A DNA stretch of 64,000 nucleotides from Defluviimonas aquaemixtae (lineage in GTDB: Bacteria > Pseudomonadota > Alphaproteobacteria > Rhodobacterales > Rhodobacteraceae), in NCBI RefSeq assembly GCF_900302475.1, contig NZ_OMOQ01000003.1, positions 434,001-498,000 of the forward strand, written 5' to 3'. The translations under genes and the position numbers were made by a program. Below, in pieces: positions 45,636 to 54,873 of the stretch. The notes beneath the pieces are model-generated. The model was not told where the DNA came from and searched no databases. It was given only the letters and a program-made list of their open reading frames with translations. Every line of letters starts with the position of its first letter. Position 1 is the stretch's first letter.

Positions 45636-46880
45636 ATGGATCGCTTCATGGAAAATCATCACTACGCAACACTGTTCCAACCGCTCGAATTGCCGTGCGG
45701 GACTGTCTTGAAGAACCGGATTGCCAAGTCGGCCATGTCGGATTCGCTGGGGGACGGTCGCGGCGATCCTACGGATGCACAAATCCGGCTCTACGAACGT
45801 TGGGCGGAAGGTGGGTTGGCCGTGTCGATTATTGGCGAGGTGCAGGGCAATCCGAACTTCGCCGAAAAGCCCGGAAATCTCGTTCTGCGATCGGATTCTG
45901 ATCTGCGTCGTTTCCAAACCCTCGCCCGCAGGGGGTCTGCCAATAGAGCGCAGCTATGGCTTCAGCTTGGCCATGCAGGCGCGATGGCGCATCCTCCAAT
46001 CAGCGATCCAAAAGGTCCGAGCGCGCTCGACATTCCCGGCCTGATCTGTTCGGCCCTGACCCAGGACGAGGTGCGCGCCCTGCCGTCCGAGTTTGCCCGG
46101 ACAGCGCGCCTCGCCAAGGATCTTGGATTCGGCGGAGTTCAGGTCCACGCAGCCCACGGGTTTCTGTTGAGCCAGTTTCTCTCGCCTCTGTTCAACAGGC
46201 GGGATGACAAACATGGCGGGTCCATAGCGAACCGGATGCGACTGTTGCTTGAAGTCGTTGATGAGGTGCGCGGCGCTGTCGGCCCCGGCTTTCCAACCGC
46301 CATCAAGCTGAACGCGACCGATCAACTGGAAGGGGGCTTTGACAAGAAAGATGCCCTTGCAGTGATCGCGGCGTTGGATGGGACGGGGATCGATCTGATC
46401 GACATCAGCGGTGGAACCTACTTTCCCGGCGCGCGGTCCGCCTCAGACAGTGCGGGCACGGGGCCTTATTTCCTTGATTTTGCAGAACGCGCCCGGCCCC
46501 TGACCCGCAAGCCGCTAATGGCGACGGGTGGATTCAAAACCCTGCAGCACGCGACCGATGCAGTCGCCCGAGGCAGCGTTGACATGGTCGGCCTCGCGCG
46601 GGCACTCGTTCTCGACCCGACGCTTCCAAATGGGTGGCGGTCCGGCACGAAGGGTGCCCCCAAGTTCCCGAGGTTCTCTGACCCGCCCGAGGGCGGGATC
46701 ACGGCTTGGTACACGATGCGACTGACAGAGCTTGGCGAAGATCGTGAACCAGCTGACTCAACGGAACTTGAGGCGTCGATCAGAGAATATGAGGATCGCG
46801 ACAGCGACCGTATTTCCACATGGAACGCCCGCTTTCGGGCGAGACGTGTTTCCCGGCCCAAGGTGCGGCTGCGTAAATGA
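45636..46880 (+). CDS. Old yellow enzyme family NADH:flavin oxidoreductase
   Basis: 414 residues from ATG 45636; ATG 45618 and 45648 are alternatives and none has a strong ribosome site. The OYE TIM-barrel motifs are YATLFQPLELPCGTVLKNRI, AQLWLQLGHAGAM, FGGVQVHAAHGFLLSQFLSP and MATGGFKTLQHATDAV, giving the FMN and substrate sites. No C-terminal Fe-S domain is present, so it is a single-domain ene-reductase type. Substrates are unknown. It is a lone forward gene. A palindrome overlaps its stop codon. Confidence 0.9.
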   Translation: MDRFMENHHYATLFQPLELPCGTVLKNRIAKSAMSDSLGDGRGDPTDAQIRLYERWAEGGLAVSIIGEVQGNPNFAEKPGNLVLRSDSDLRRFQTLARRGSANRAQLWLQLGHAGAMAHPPISDPKGPSALDIPGLICSALTQDEVRALPSEFARTARLAKDLGFGGVQVHAAHGFLLSQFLSPLFNRRDDKHGGSIANRMRLLLEVVDEVRGAVGPGFPTAIKLNATDQLEGGFDKKDALAVIAALDGTGIDLIDISGGTYFPGARSASDSAGTGPYFLDFAERARPLTRKPLMATGGFKTLQHATDAVARGSVDMVGLARALVLDPTLPNGWRSGTKGAPKFPRFSDPPEGGITAWYTMRLTELGEDREPADSTELEASIREYEDRDSDRISTWNARFRARRVSRPKVRLRK

Positions 46881-46889
46881 CCGGTCATT
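46876..46889. promoter_or_regulatory. Perfect palindrome AATGACCGGTCATT overlapping the OYE stop
   Basis: A 14-bp perfect palindrome that contains the OYE TGA stop. TGACCGGTCA-type symmetry is common in TetR-family operators, but no TetR gene is nearby. It could be chance or an operator for the region ahead of creatinase. Confidence 0.3.
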
Positions 46890-46972
46890 CGAGCTTGATT
46901 TTTTGAAAGCCCGCTTCGTTCCGCCGAGCGGACCAACGCGGCACCGGCGCCGGTGAACCGGTGGACGGGCGC

Positions 46973-47029
46973 AGGCGCCGGGGGCTTTGCGCCCCCGGAC
47001 CGCCGCAGGGTATTTGCGCAATGAAGAAG
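46973..47029 (+). repeat. Dispersed intergenic repeat, copy 2
   Basis: A GC hairpin CCGGGGGC-TTTGC-GCCCCCGG is followed by the tail CCGCAGGGTATTTGCGCAAT and GAAGAAG, ending at 47029. It matches copies at 22169-22235 and 58531-58587. The rest of the 46881-47221 spacer shows no gene. Confidence 0.65.
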
Positions 47030-47221
47030 CCGGACGCGTGTCGTTTTTCGACTAGCGCCGGTTCGGGCGGTCGGGATAAAAGGTGCGCGAGCCCGTGGCG
47101 ATGGCGTCGCCGCAGGGGCATCCGCCCCGACGCTCGCGGAGATATCCGCCTGAAGTCCTGTACGCCGGGACCTTTCGGGGTTCCGGGCGAGGTCCGAGAC
47201 CCCACAATGTGAGGTCTGAAC

Positions 47222-48475
47222 ATGACGAAACGTCCACAACACGAGAATTTCCAGCAGGGCGACAGCACGATGGCGACACGTCCGCAGCAATACCGGTTTC
47301 ACCAGGGCGAGAAGGTTCTGCCCTTCGCTGCATCGGAATATGACGCAAGGCTCGGCGGGCTGCGCGCGATCATGGATGCGCAGGGGGTCGAGGCGGTGGT
47401 GCTCACCTCGATGCACAACATCGCCTATTATTCGGGGTTCCTCTATTGCGCGTTCGGGCGGCCTTATGCGCTCGTCGTCACCGCGACCGAGGATGTGACG
47501 ATCAGCGCGGGCATCGATGCGGCCCAGCCGTGGCGGCGGTCACATGGAGACAACGTCACCTACACCGACTGGCAGCGCGACAACTACTGGCGCGCGATCC
47601 TGTCGGTGACCGGTTCGGGCAAAGTGGTCGGCTATGAGGGCGATCATCTGACGCTTTTGCAGTCGGAAAAGCTCAAGTCGTTCCTGTCGCCGTCGAAACT
47701 GGTCGATATCGCGCCCACCACGATGAAGCAGCGGATGCACAAGTCGGCCGCCGAGATCGCGCTGATCACGCATGGCGCCAATGTCGCCGACGTGGGCGGC
47801 TACGCCATCCGCGAGGCGGTGAAGGCCGGCGTGCGCGAGATCGACGTCGCGATGGCGGGACGTGACGCGATGGAGCTGGAGATCGCCAAACGCTTTCCAG
47901 ATGCCGAGTACCGCGACACCTGGGTCTGGTTCCAGTCGGGGATCAACACCGACGGGGCGCACAACCCGGTCACGGGACGTCAGTTGCAAGTGGGCGATAT
48001 CCTCAGCCTCAACACTTTCCCGATGATCTCGGGCTACTACACGGCGCTGGAGCGGACGATGTTCGTGCGCGAGGTGGACGACGCGTCCTTGAATATCTGG
48101 GAGGCGAACGTTGCGGCGCATGAACTCGGCATGAGCCTTCTGAAGCCGGGCGTCTCCTGCGCCGAGGTGACGGCGAAGGTCAACGACTTCTTCGCCGAGC
48201 GCGACCTGCTGCAGTACCGGACCTTCGGCTATGGCCATTCGTTTGGTGTTCTCAGCCACTACTATGGCCGCGAGGCGGGGCTGGAACTGCGCGAGGACAT
48301 CGACACGGTGCTGGAGCCCGGCATGGTGATATCAATGGAGCCGATGCTGACGATCCCAGAAGGCCAGCCGGGCGCCGGGGGCTACCGCGAGCATGACATC
48401 CTCGTCATTACCGAGGAGGGCAACGAGGACATCACCAAGTATCCCTACGGGCCCGAGTTCAACACCGTCGGCTGA
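47222..48475 (+). CDS. Creatinase (creatine amidinohydrolase)
   Basis: 417 residues from ATG 47222 (GAGG at six bases); ATG 47270 would give a product nearer the 403-residue Pseudomonas enzyme. Recalled creatinase segments are closely matched: HNIAYYSGFLYCAFGRPYAL, QPWRRSHGDNVTYTDWQRDN, FQSGINTDGAHNPVTGRQL with the catalytic His, and LQYRTFGYGHSFGVLSHYYG. The fold is the pita-bread peptidase fold without metal. It hydrolyses creatine to sarcosine and urea. No sarcosine oxidase or creatininase gene is adjacent. Confidence 0.9.
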   Translation: MTKRPQHENFQQGDSTMATRPQQYRFHQGEKVLPFAASEYDARLGGLRAIMDAQGVEAVVLTSMHNIAYYSGFLYCAFGRPYALVVTATEDVTISAGIDAAQPWRRSHGDNVTYTDWQRDNYWRAILSVTGSGKVVGYEGDHLTLLQSEKLKSFLSPSKLVDIAPTTMKQRMHKSAAEIALITHGANVADVGGYAIREAVKAGVREIDVAMAGRDAMELEIAKRFPDAEYRDTWVWFQSGINTDGAHNPVTGRQLQVGDILSLNTFPMISGYYTALERTMFVREVDDASLNIWEANVAAHELGMSLLKPGVSCAEVTAKVNDFFAERDLLQYRTFGYGHSFGVLSHYYGREAGLELREDIDTVLEPGMVISMEPMLTIPEGQPGAGGYREHDILVITEEGNEDITKYPYGPEFNTVG

Positions 48476-48510
48476 CGGCGCTTGACGGACGGAAAATCGG
48501 CACTAAGTTG

Positions 48511-48541
48511 AAAGGTGGCGGCCAGACGGCCCGCCACCTTT
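48511..48541 (+). terminator. Strong hairpin after creatinase
   Basis: An 11-bp perfect stem AAAGGTGGCGG (48511-48521) with CCGCCACCTTT (48531-48541) lies 35 bases after the creatinase stop. The A- and T-rich ends of the stem can serve as the T-tract (CTTT), although CCCG follows. It is a probable terminator. Confidence 0.55.
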
Positions 48542-48623
48542 CCCGTTCATATTAAGCGTTAGCCGGCCCTCCGCGCTTCCGCGCCGGAGTCCGGCCCACG
48601 CATCCCCAACCAGGAGACGGATC

Positions 48624-49157
48624 ATGTCCGATATCATCACGCGCGCGGAGGAGTTCGCGCGCAACGCCCATTCCGGCCAGACGCGCAAGGGCGCAGCTAT
48701 GGAACCCTATGTCGTCCACCTCGAAGAGGTCGCGTCCTTCGTGCGCCGGCACGGGGGCGACAGCGCGGCCATCGCGGCGGCTTGGCTGCACGACACGGTC
48801 GAGGATTGCGACGGCGTTGAGCCTGCCGACATCCACCACGCGTTCGGCGCAGACATCGCGGGGGTCGTGGCCGAGGTTACGGATGACAAGTCCCTGCCGA
48901 AGGCCCGGCGCAAGGAGCTTCAGATCGTGACTGCACCTCGGAAGTCGGGGCGCGCGGCGCTCGTTAAACTCGGCGACAAGACTTCAAACATCCGCTCCGT
49001 GAATCGGTCGCGGCCCGTAGACTGGGATTTCGAGCGCTGCCGGACCTATGTCGACTGGGCCGAGGCAGTGGTAGCGGCGCTGCCCGGTGGCTTCTGCACT
49101 GCCCGGGCGGAGTTGGCGGTCGCGATCGCCGAAACGCGGCGCGGGATCGGGGCCTGA
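48624..49157 (+). CDS. HD-domain phosphohydrolase (RelA/SpoT-hydrolase-like, Mesh1 type)
   Basis: 177 residues with AGGAGA upstream. HSGQTRKGAAMEPYVVHLEE and the HD motif in AAAWLHDTVEDCDGVEPADI, followed by LVKLGDKTSNIRSV, match the stand-alone hydrolase domain of RelA/SpoT proteins. No synthetase or TGS domain is present. Small relatives hydrolyse (p)ppGpp or NADPH; which applies here is unknown. It is a single gene. Confidence 0.88.
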   Translation: MSDIITRAEEFARNAHSGQTRKGAAMEPYVVHLEEVASFVRRHGGDSAAIAAAWLHDTVEDCDGVEPADIHHAFGADIAGVVAEVTDDKSLPKARRKELQIVTAPRKSGRAALVKLGDKTSNIRSVNRSRPVDWDFERCRTYVDWAEAVVAALPGGFCTARAELAVAIAETRRGIGA

Positions 49158-49581
49158 GCCCGCCGGGGGCTATTCGGCGGGTTTCACGAAACTGACTCCG
49201 CCCGCTAGCCTGGTCGCGTAGCAAACTTGGAACGCTCTCGGCCAGTGGGGCGACAAGGGGAAGGAAAGACGCACCAGGGATTGCTTGCTGCAAGATAGAT
49301 ACTCGACTCGGCCAGTGCCGAGACTTGATCGGCTTGGGCCTATCGGGCCTTACAGACGAGTCCGGGAAGCTTCGAACTCCTTAGACCAAGACGAGACCCC
49401 ATTGCGGATGCCGGGCGACATCCTGTCTCTCGCCGACTGAACGCCCCTCGATCACGTCCGTGTGACACCCGCGCCCCGTGCGGGGGTTTTTCATGGGCTG
49501 GGGTCAACAGGGGGTTGACGGGTTGTGCATCGCGGGGGTCATGTGCCAAAACCCGCATGAAACTTGAGGATCGAAGCTGCC
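49158..49581 (+). other. 424-base spacer with hairpins and a terminal terminator; possible unannotated RNA
   Basis: No coding frame is convincing. The stretch has a weak hairpin after the HD gene (49159-49165 with 49175-49181), a stem CTCGGC-CAGT-GCCGAG near 49308-49323, a GGCC-TATCG-GGCC element, and a terminator-like hairpin with TTTTT at 49474-49491. This could be a small RNA transcript, but no known RNA family was recognised. Confidence 0.35.
49474..49491 (+). terminator. Terminator-like hairpin with T5 upstream of the L,D-transpeptidase gene
   Basis: CCCC-GTGC-GGGG is followed directly by GTTTTTC. The forward gene upstream (HD hydrolase) ends about 315 bases earlier, so this may end a separate short transcript. 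Confidence 0.5.
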
Positions 49582-50388
49582 ATGCCCGTTTCGCTGCGCG
49601 CCCTCAGCCGCATCCGCTCGGCAACCATTCTGCCTGTCATCCTGCTTATCGCCGCCTGCGGCGGGCAGCCCGAGGTCACACGCGCGCCGGTTGCCGCCGA
49701 ACCGTTGCGAGGATATGAGGCCGTTCAGGATGGCGACATCCTGATCCCCGAAGTCCACCCGGGCTATACGAACGAACACAACCGCCGGATCCGCGTTGCC
49801 TGGACGGGCGCCGAAGGACCCGGCACGATCGTCGTCGATCCTTGGGCGCGTTGGCTCTACTATGTCGAGGAGGGCGGAACGGCGATCCGTTACGGCATCG
49901 CCGTCGGGCGCGAGGGCCGCGGCTTCCGCGGCAATGCCGTCATCAAGCGCAAGGAAGAGTGGCCATTCTGGCGGCCCACCGCCAACATGATCCGGACCGA
50001 GCCCGAACACTACGCCCAGTTCGCCGACGGGCTCGAGGGTGGTCTCGACAACCCCTTGGGTGCCCGAGCGCTCTATCTTTACCGGGGCGGGAGAGACACG
50101 AAGTACCGTATCCACGGCACTAATGCGTCCCAGACGATCGGGCGTAGGACTTCGGCGGGCTGCATCCGGCTCTTCAACCAGGATGCGCTCGACCTCTATC
50201 AGCGTGCACCCATGGGCACGCCGGTCGTCGTGCGCACGCCTGAAGAGTCGCTTGCCATCGAAGGGGCTTTCGTCGAACTCGAGAACGGCTACCTAGTGCC
50301 TGAAGGGTCGCTTGAAGCCGAGGAATTCTATCAGCGCCAGTCCGTGGCCACGGCGGAGGCGTCTGATATTTTCACCCAGATCAATTGA
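49582..50388 (+). CDS. L,D-transpeptidase lipoprotein (YkuD domain)
   Basis: 268 residues from ATG 49582; a TTG at 49564 is less likely. The N-terminus is a lipoprotein signal with lipobox LIAAC in VILLIAACGG. The YkuD domain carries YRIHGTNASQTIGRRTSAGC ending in IRL, giving the catalytic His and Cys of the HG(x)n SxGC motif. It forms 3-3 peptidoglycan crosslinks or attaches proteins to the wall from the periplasmic face. Ser-less Ala-Ala before Cys leaves sorting open. It is a single gene, convergent with a cupin gene. Confidence 0.93.
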   Translation: MPVSLRALSRIRSATILPVILLIAACGGQPEVTRAPVAAEPLRGYEAVQDGDILIPEVHPGYTNEHNRRIRVAWTGAEGPGTIVVDPWARWLYYVEEGGTAIRYGIAVGREGRGFRGNAVIKRKEEWPFWRPTANMIRTEPEHYAQFADGLEGGLDNPLGARALYLYRGGRDTKYRIHGTNASQTIGRRTSAGCIRLFNQDALDLYQRAPMGTPVVVRTPEESLAIEGAFVELENGYLVPEGSLEAEEFYQRQSVATAEASDIFTQIN

Positions 50389-50397
50389 CCGGCGACA

Positions 50398-50739
50398 TCA
50401 GAGGCGAATGACGTAGTCCTTGCGCGTCGTCTCGATTACCTCCCATGTGCCAGTGAAGCCGGGTCGGAGAATGAAACTGTCGCCGGGGCGGAGCGCATGT
50501 TCCACCCCTTCGGCGTCGGTGATGACCGAGCGGCCCGAAAGGATACGGCAGTATTCCCATTCCTCGTACGCGATGCGCCACTTGCCGGGCGTCGCCTCCC
50601 AGATGCCGCAGTAGAGGCCGTCGCGCTCCTCCAGGTTCCAGGTCGTGAAGCGCGGATCGCCGGAGATCACCTTGTCGGGGGAGGGCCGGTCGCGTTCGGC
50701 CTCTGCGGCGTCGGGGGACAGGTGGAGGAAGGTGGACAT
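50398..50739 (-). CDS. Cupin domain protein (DUF861-like)
   Basis: 113 residues from ATG 50739 with GGAGA upstream; an extension to 50793 is not needed. WEYCRILSGRSVITDAEGVE and ALRPGDSFILRPGFTGTWEV match the Cupin_3/DUF861 group, which includes ureidoglycine-type and EutQ-like enzymes. Usual metal histidines are mostly replaced, so catalysis is uncertain. It follows a methyltransferase gene on the same strand by about 100 bases. Confidence 0.87.
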   Translation of the reverse strand: MSTFLHLSPDAAEAERDRPSPDKVISGDPRFTTWNLEERDGLYCGIWEATPGKWRIAYEEWEYCRILSGRSVITDAEGVEHALRPGDSFILRPGFTGTWEVIETTRKDYVIRL

Positions 50740-50839
50740 GTCGTCTCCGTGAACCAATCGGGTGCGGCACCGGATTACAGTGCCGTGCGCCAATCAGCCA
50801 GCCCTCGCGGATTTGTCTCGGACCGGTGCTGACGGCGCC

Positions 50840-51481
50840 TCACAGACGGCGTATACAGAACGAGAAATGCCCGTGGCTTTCGAGCGTCACGCTGTCGTAA
50901 CGCCATCCGTGTGAAAGGCAGAACTCGTTGACGGCCGGGATCACGCCATAGACGACCGGTGTCACGACATTGCCGGTGCAGAAGTCGTGTCCGGCGATGA
51001 ATCCGCCGGGCCTGACGACGCGGTCGCACAGCGAGAGTTCCTCTGCGGTCATCGCAAATGTATGGCTGGTGTCGAGATAGACCCAGTCGAAATAGACCGG
51101 ATCGAAGGTGGCGAGCATGTCAGTCGACCTGCCCTTGTCGAGCCGGACCTGCCCGCGTGCGATCTCGCCCGCGAAACGTGCGCGCACCTCCGCCTCGCAC
51201 GTGGCGTAGCGCTCGGTGTCCCATGCGTCGATCAGGTGCAGCCGGGACGGGGCGGTTCGGTCGAGGATCTCGGCCGTGAACTCTCCGCCCGCGACGCCGA
51301 TCTCGGCCACCACCGCATCCTTGGGCATCCGATCGAGCAGCGCCAGCCGGTTCGGGAGGAGAACGCCGCCCGCTGTGTGGCGCGCATCGAGCAGCGCTTT
51401 TGGGTGGCTGTCGACCTGCCTGCGTCGGGTGTATTTCAGATCATCCGAAGGCGCAGCGCCTGCGTCGTCGTCCCCGCTCAT
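50840..51481 (-). CDS. Class I SAM-dependent methyltransferase (Methyltransf_24-like)
   Basis: 213 residues. The cofactor motif is AVVAEIGVAGGEFTAEILDR, followed by FDWVYLDTSHTFAMTAEEL and VRPGGFIAGHDFC, the pattern of metal-aided O-methyltransferase-like proteins. The methyl acceptor is unknown. It lies 34 bases after the ABC binding-protein gene on the same strand, so the two could share a transcript. Confidence 0.87.
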   Translation of the reverse strand: MSGDDDAGAAPSDDLKYTRRRQVDSHPKALLDARHTAGGVLLPNRLALLDRMPKDAVVAEIGVAGGEFTAEILDRTAPSRLHLIDAWDTERYATCEAEVRARFAGEIARGQVRLDKGRSTDMLATFDPVYFDWVYLDTSHTFAMTAEELSLCDRVVRPGGFIAGHDFCTGNVVTPVVYGVIPAVNEFCLSHGWRYDSVTLESHGHFSFCIRRL

Positions 51482-51515
51482 TGGTCGAGTGCGCCGGTCA
51501 TCTGCGACTGCCCGC

Positions 51516-52988
51516 CTAGTCGACCCAACGCACGGCTGTCAGGTCGTTGGCCTGGGTGGGCGAATTTTCCCATAGTCCCTCGATTCTTGCATTCGCCACG
51601 CCCGTCTTGGCAAGCTGGAACAGGAAGCCATTGACATAATCGTTCGCAATCATCTCTTGCGCGTCCTTGAGGATCGCGGAGCGTTCGGCGGCATCCGTTG
51701 TCACCGTAAGCTTGTCCATCAAGGCCACGAAGTCCTGCTTGGCGTACTGGAAGTAGTAATCGGGCCGGGCGTAAATGTTGATGTCGGCAGGCTCGGTATG
51801 GCTGACGATGGTGAGGTCGAAATCCTTGCCCTTGAAGACCTGCTCCAGCCACTGCGCCCATTCGACATTAGTAATCTCGGTTGCGATGCCAACCGTGGCA
51901 AGCTGTGCCGCGATGATCTCTCCGCCGCGCCGTGCATAGGTGGGCGGCGGTAGGGCAAGTCGCAGCTTCAGGTCGCTAACACCGGCTTCTTCGAGAAGTT
52001 CTTTCGATCGTTCGGGATCGTAGTCGGAAAGCCCGATCAGATCGACATAGTCGGGATTGTGCGGCGCGAAATGGGTGCCGATCGGCGTGCCGTAGCCAAA
52101 CATCGCACCGTCGATTATGTCCTGACGATTGATCGCGTGCGCGATCGCCTCGCGTACGCGCACGTCGTCCAAGGGCGGCTGCTTGTTGTTCATCGCCAGG
52201 ATCGTCTCGCCCTCGGTCGAGCCGACGATGACCTTGAAGCGAGGGTCGGCGGCGAGCTGTGCCAGGGTCTCGGGAGCGGGGAAGTTCGGGAAGGCGTCGA
52301 CATCCTCGGCCATCATCGCGGCGAAGGCGGCGGTCGGATCGGAGATGAAGCGAAATGTGGCCTTGGAGAGCGCGACCGGCTCGCCCCAGTAGTCGGGATT
52401 GCGTTCGATCTCCACCCGGTCGCCTTGGGTCCAACTCGAAAACCTGAACGGCCCGGTGCCGACGGGATTGGTCGCGGCGCCGTCGATCGACTCGGGCGCG
52501 ACGATGACCGCGTCGCCCCAGGCCATATTGAAGGGGAAGCTGCCGTCGGCGGAGGAGAGCGTCACCTTCACAGTCAGAGGATCCACGACCTCGACCGCCT
52601 CGATCCCGGCGAAGAGCGCCTTCTGCGCGTTCGCGCTGTCTTCGGCCCGCGCCCGGTCGAGCGAGAACTTCACGTCCTCGCCGTCCATCGCGGTTCCGTC
52701 GTGAAAGGTCACGCCGTCCTGCAAGTGGAAGACATAGATCTTGCCGTCCTCCTCGATGTCCCAGCTTGTCGCGAGCGCCGGGCGGACCGCGCCGTCCGGG
52801 CCGAACCGCGTCAGCCCCTCGAATATGTTGGCGTACACCACCTCGTCGATCGCGGCCGCGGCGCCCGCGGTCGGGTCGAGCCCCGGCGGTTCGAGCGCCA
52901 TGCCGAGCGTGATCGTGTCCTCGGCGGCGAAAGCCATGCCGGCTGTGAGCGCGAGCGCCGCGGCGCTCCTTTTCAGATGGTCGAGCAT
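51516..52988 (-). CDS. ABC transporter substrate-binding protein, family 5 (peptide/nickel/opine)
   Basis: 490 residues. A signal peptide (about 1-21, ending AFA) precedes family-5 motifs: LEPPGLDPTAGAAAAIDEVV, GLTRFGPDGAVRPALATSW, VTFHDGTAMDGEDVKFSLDR and GTGPFRFSSW. It captures oligopeptides or similar solutes in the periplasm. No permease is adjacent; the DppB-DppC-ATPase set at 41913-45255, on the same strand, lacks its own binding protein and is the obvious partner, about 6 kb away. Confidence 0.95.
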   Translation of the reverse strand: MLDHLKRSAAALALTAGMAFAAEDTITLGMALEPPGLDPTAGAAAAIDEVVYANIFEGLTRFGPDGAVRPALATSWDIEEDGKIYVFHLQDGVTFHDGTAMDGEDVKFSLDRARAEDSANAQKALFAGIEAVEVVDPLTVKVTLSSADGSFPFNMAWGDAVIVAPESIDGAATNPVGTGPFRFSSWTQGDRVEIERNPDYWGEPVALSKATFRFISDPTAAFAAMMAEDVDAFPNFPAPETLAQLAADPRFKVIVGSTEGETILAMNNKQPPLDDVRVREAIAHAINRQDIIDGAMFGYGTPIGTHFAPHNPDYVDLIGLSDYDPERSKELLEEAGVSDLKLRLALPPPTYARRGGEIIAAQLATVGIATEITNVEWAQWLEQVFKGKDFDLTIVSHTEPADINIYARPDYYFQYAKQDFVALMDKLTVTTDAAERSAILKDAQEMIANDYVNGFLFQLAKTGVANARIEGLWENSPTQANDLTAVRWVD

Positions 52989-53151
52989 GGCGCCCCTCCT
53001 TCATGCCGCTTCGCGCGGAAGTTAGTCGAATGCGGTATCTTTGGCCGGTTTCGCGCGCCGATCAAGCGCCAGCGGAGATCGGGAGAGAAGGGTGGAAAGG
53101 ATGCTGCGCCGCAGCTATAGTCGCTCTGCATCTGCATGAGGGACGGCGGAT

Positions 53152-53979
53152 ATGAGCGCGACGGGCGGGGCGAAGCGGCTGGTGCCGGGTGATATCCGGG
53201 CGGCGAAGGGCGGCACGCCGATCGTCATGCTGACCGCCTACACGACCCCCATCGCGAAGCTCGTCGATCAGCATTGCGAAATGGCACTTGTCGGCGACAG
53301 CGTCGGCATGGTGCTGCACGGTCTTCCGACGACGCTTGGCGTGACTATGGAGATGATGATCCTGCACGGCCAGGCCGTAGCGCGAGGGCTGAAGCGGGCG
53401 ATGATGGTCATCGACATGCCCTTCGGGTCGTTTGAGGAGAGCCCCGACCAGGCGTTCCGCAACGCCGCCCGGCTGATGGCGGAGACCGGGGCGGGCGCGG
53501 TCAAGCTGGAGGGCGGCACGCATATGGCCGAGACCATCGCCTTCCTGACCGAGCGCGGCATCCCGGTCATGGGTCATGTCGGTCTGACGCCGCAATCGGT
53601 CAACACGCTCGGAGGTTACAAGGTTCAGGGGCGCGGCGAGGACGGCGACAGGGTGCGCGCCGATGCCATTTCAGTGGCCGAGGCGGGCGCGTTCTCGATT
53701 GTGCTCGAAAAAGTTCCCGATACGCTCGCGCGCGCGATCACGAAGGCGGTCGACGTGCCCACGATCGGCATCGGCGCCTCGGCCGATTGCGATGGGCAGG
53801 TGCTGGTGGTCGACGACATGCTGGGGCTATTCGCAGATTTCCGCCCCAAGTTTGTCAAGCGCTACGCGGAACTCTCCGAGACGGCCGAGCGCGCCATTGC
53901 CACCTATGCCGCCGAAGTGCGCCTGCGTCGCTTTCCGGCGACCGAGCATGTCTTCGGCGACGATTCCAAGGCGAAATGA
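53152..53979 (+). CDS. panB: 3-methyl-2-oxobutanoate hydroxymethyltransferase
   Basis: 275 residues, full length. [44 protein letters not shown] and [15 protein letters not shown] are the PanB signatures. A GGCGG(AT) ribosome site precedes ATG 53152. It makes ketopantoate from 2-oxoisovalerate and methylene-tetrahydrofolate, the first step to pantothenate and CoA. The stop overlaps the panC start (ATGA). Confidence 0.97.
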   Translation: MSATGGAKRLVPGDIRAAKGGTPIVMLTAYTTPIAKLVDQHCEMALVGDSVGMVLHGLPTTLGVTMEMMILHGQAVARGLKRAMMVIDMPFGSFEESPDQAFRNAARLMAETGAGAVKLEGGTHMAETIAFLTERGIPVMGHVGLTPQSVNTLGGYKVQGRGEDGDRVRADAISVAEAGAFSIVLEKVPDTLARAITKAVDVPTIGIGASADCDGQVLVVDDMLGLFADFRPKFVKRYAELSETAERAIATYAAEVRLRRFPATEHVFGDDSKAK

Positions 53980-54818
53980 AGACGGTTCGCGAGGTGGAAA
54001 GCCTGCGCGAGGTCGTCGCAGGCTGGAAGGCGGCGGGCGCGGGCGTCGGCGTCGTCCCGACGATGGGCGCACTGCATGCGGGCCACACGAGCCTGATCGA
54101 TGCCGCGCGGGCCCGCGCGGACCGGGTGATCGCCACGATCTTCGTCAATCCCAAGCAGTTCAACAACCCCGAAGACCTGGACAAGTACCCGCGCGACGAG
54201 GCGGGCGACGCGGATCTTCTGTCCGCCGCAGGCGCCGACCTTCTGTTCGCGCCGCCGCCCGAGGCGGTCTATCCCGAGGGTTTTGCCACTGCGGTCAGCG
54301 TGGCCGACCTGACGGCCGATCTTGAGGGCACGTTCCGTCCGGGCCATTTCGACGGCGTGGCGACGGTAGTGACAAAGCTCTTGCTGATGACCGGGGCGGA
54401 TGCCGCCTATTTCGGCGAGAAGGACTGGCAGCAGTTGCAGATCGTCCGGCGGCTCGTGCGCGACCTGAACATCCCGGTCGAGATCGTGGGCTGCCCGATC
54501 CTGCGAGAAGCCGACGGCCTTGCCATGTCGTCGCGAAATTTGCGGCTTTCTATGGAGGAGCGAGCAATAGCACCTGCCCTTCACCGTGCCATGGAAGCTG
54601 CCGCCAAAGCAATCCGGAGCGGGGGGCAGGTGCCCGCCGCGCTGCAATCGGCGCGCGAGGCCGTCCTGGCCGCCGGCTTCCGCGCGATCGAATATCTCGA
54701 ACTGCGCGACGCGGAACGTCTGACGCCGCTCGACCGGCCCGAGCGCCCCGCGCGGCTTCTGGCGGCGGCTTGGCTCGGCGGCGTTCGGCTCATAGACAAT
54801 GTCGCGGTTTCGCCCTGA
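53976..54818 (+). CDS. panC: Pantothenate synthetase
   Basis: 280 residues from ATG 53976, which overlaps the panB stop by four bases. [20 protein letters not shown] holds the HIGH-like nucleotide motif, and [20 protein letters not shown] and [16 protein letters not shown] complete the active site. It joins pantoate and beta-alanine using ATP. PanBC form a two-gene operon. Confidence 0.97.
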   Translation: MKTVREVESLREVVAGWKAAGAGVGVVPTMGALHAGHTSLIDAARARADRVIATIFVNPKQFNNPEDLDKYPRDEAGDADLLSAAGADLLFAPPPEAVYPEGFATAVSVADLTADLEGTFRPGHFDGVATVVTKLLLMTGADAAYFGEKDWQQLQIVRRLVRDLNIPVEIVGCPILREADGLAMSSRNLRLSMEERAIAPALHRAMEAAAKAIRSGGQVPAALQSAREAVLAAGFRAIEYLELRDAERLTPLDRPERPARLLAAAWLGGVRLIDNVAVSP

Positions 54819-54873
54819 TACCGATTAATGCGGCTGTCGCCCCCACACCCGTGGTAGTTGGGCTATGCAGAAG

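Noticed and set aside
47222..48475. Xaa-Pro aminopeptidase
   Set aside because: The fold is shared, but segments match creatinase specifically and the metal-ligand set of aminopeptidase P is not evident.
49158..49491. tmRNA or RNase P RNA
   Set aside because: No tRNA-like acceptor or tag-peptide frame, and no RNase P P4 core sequence.
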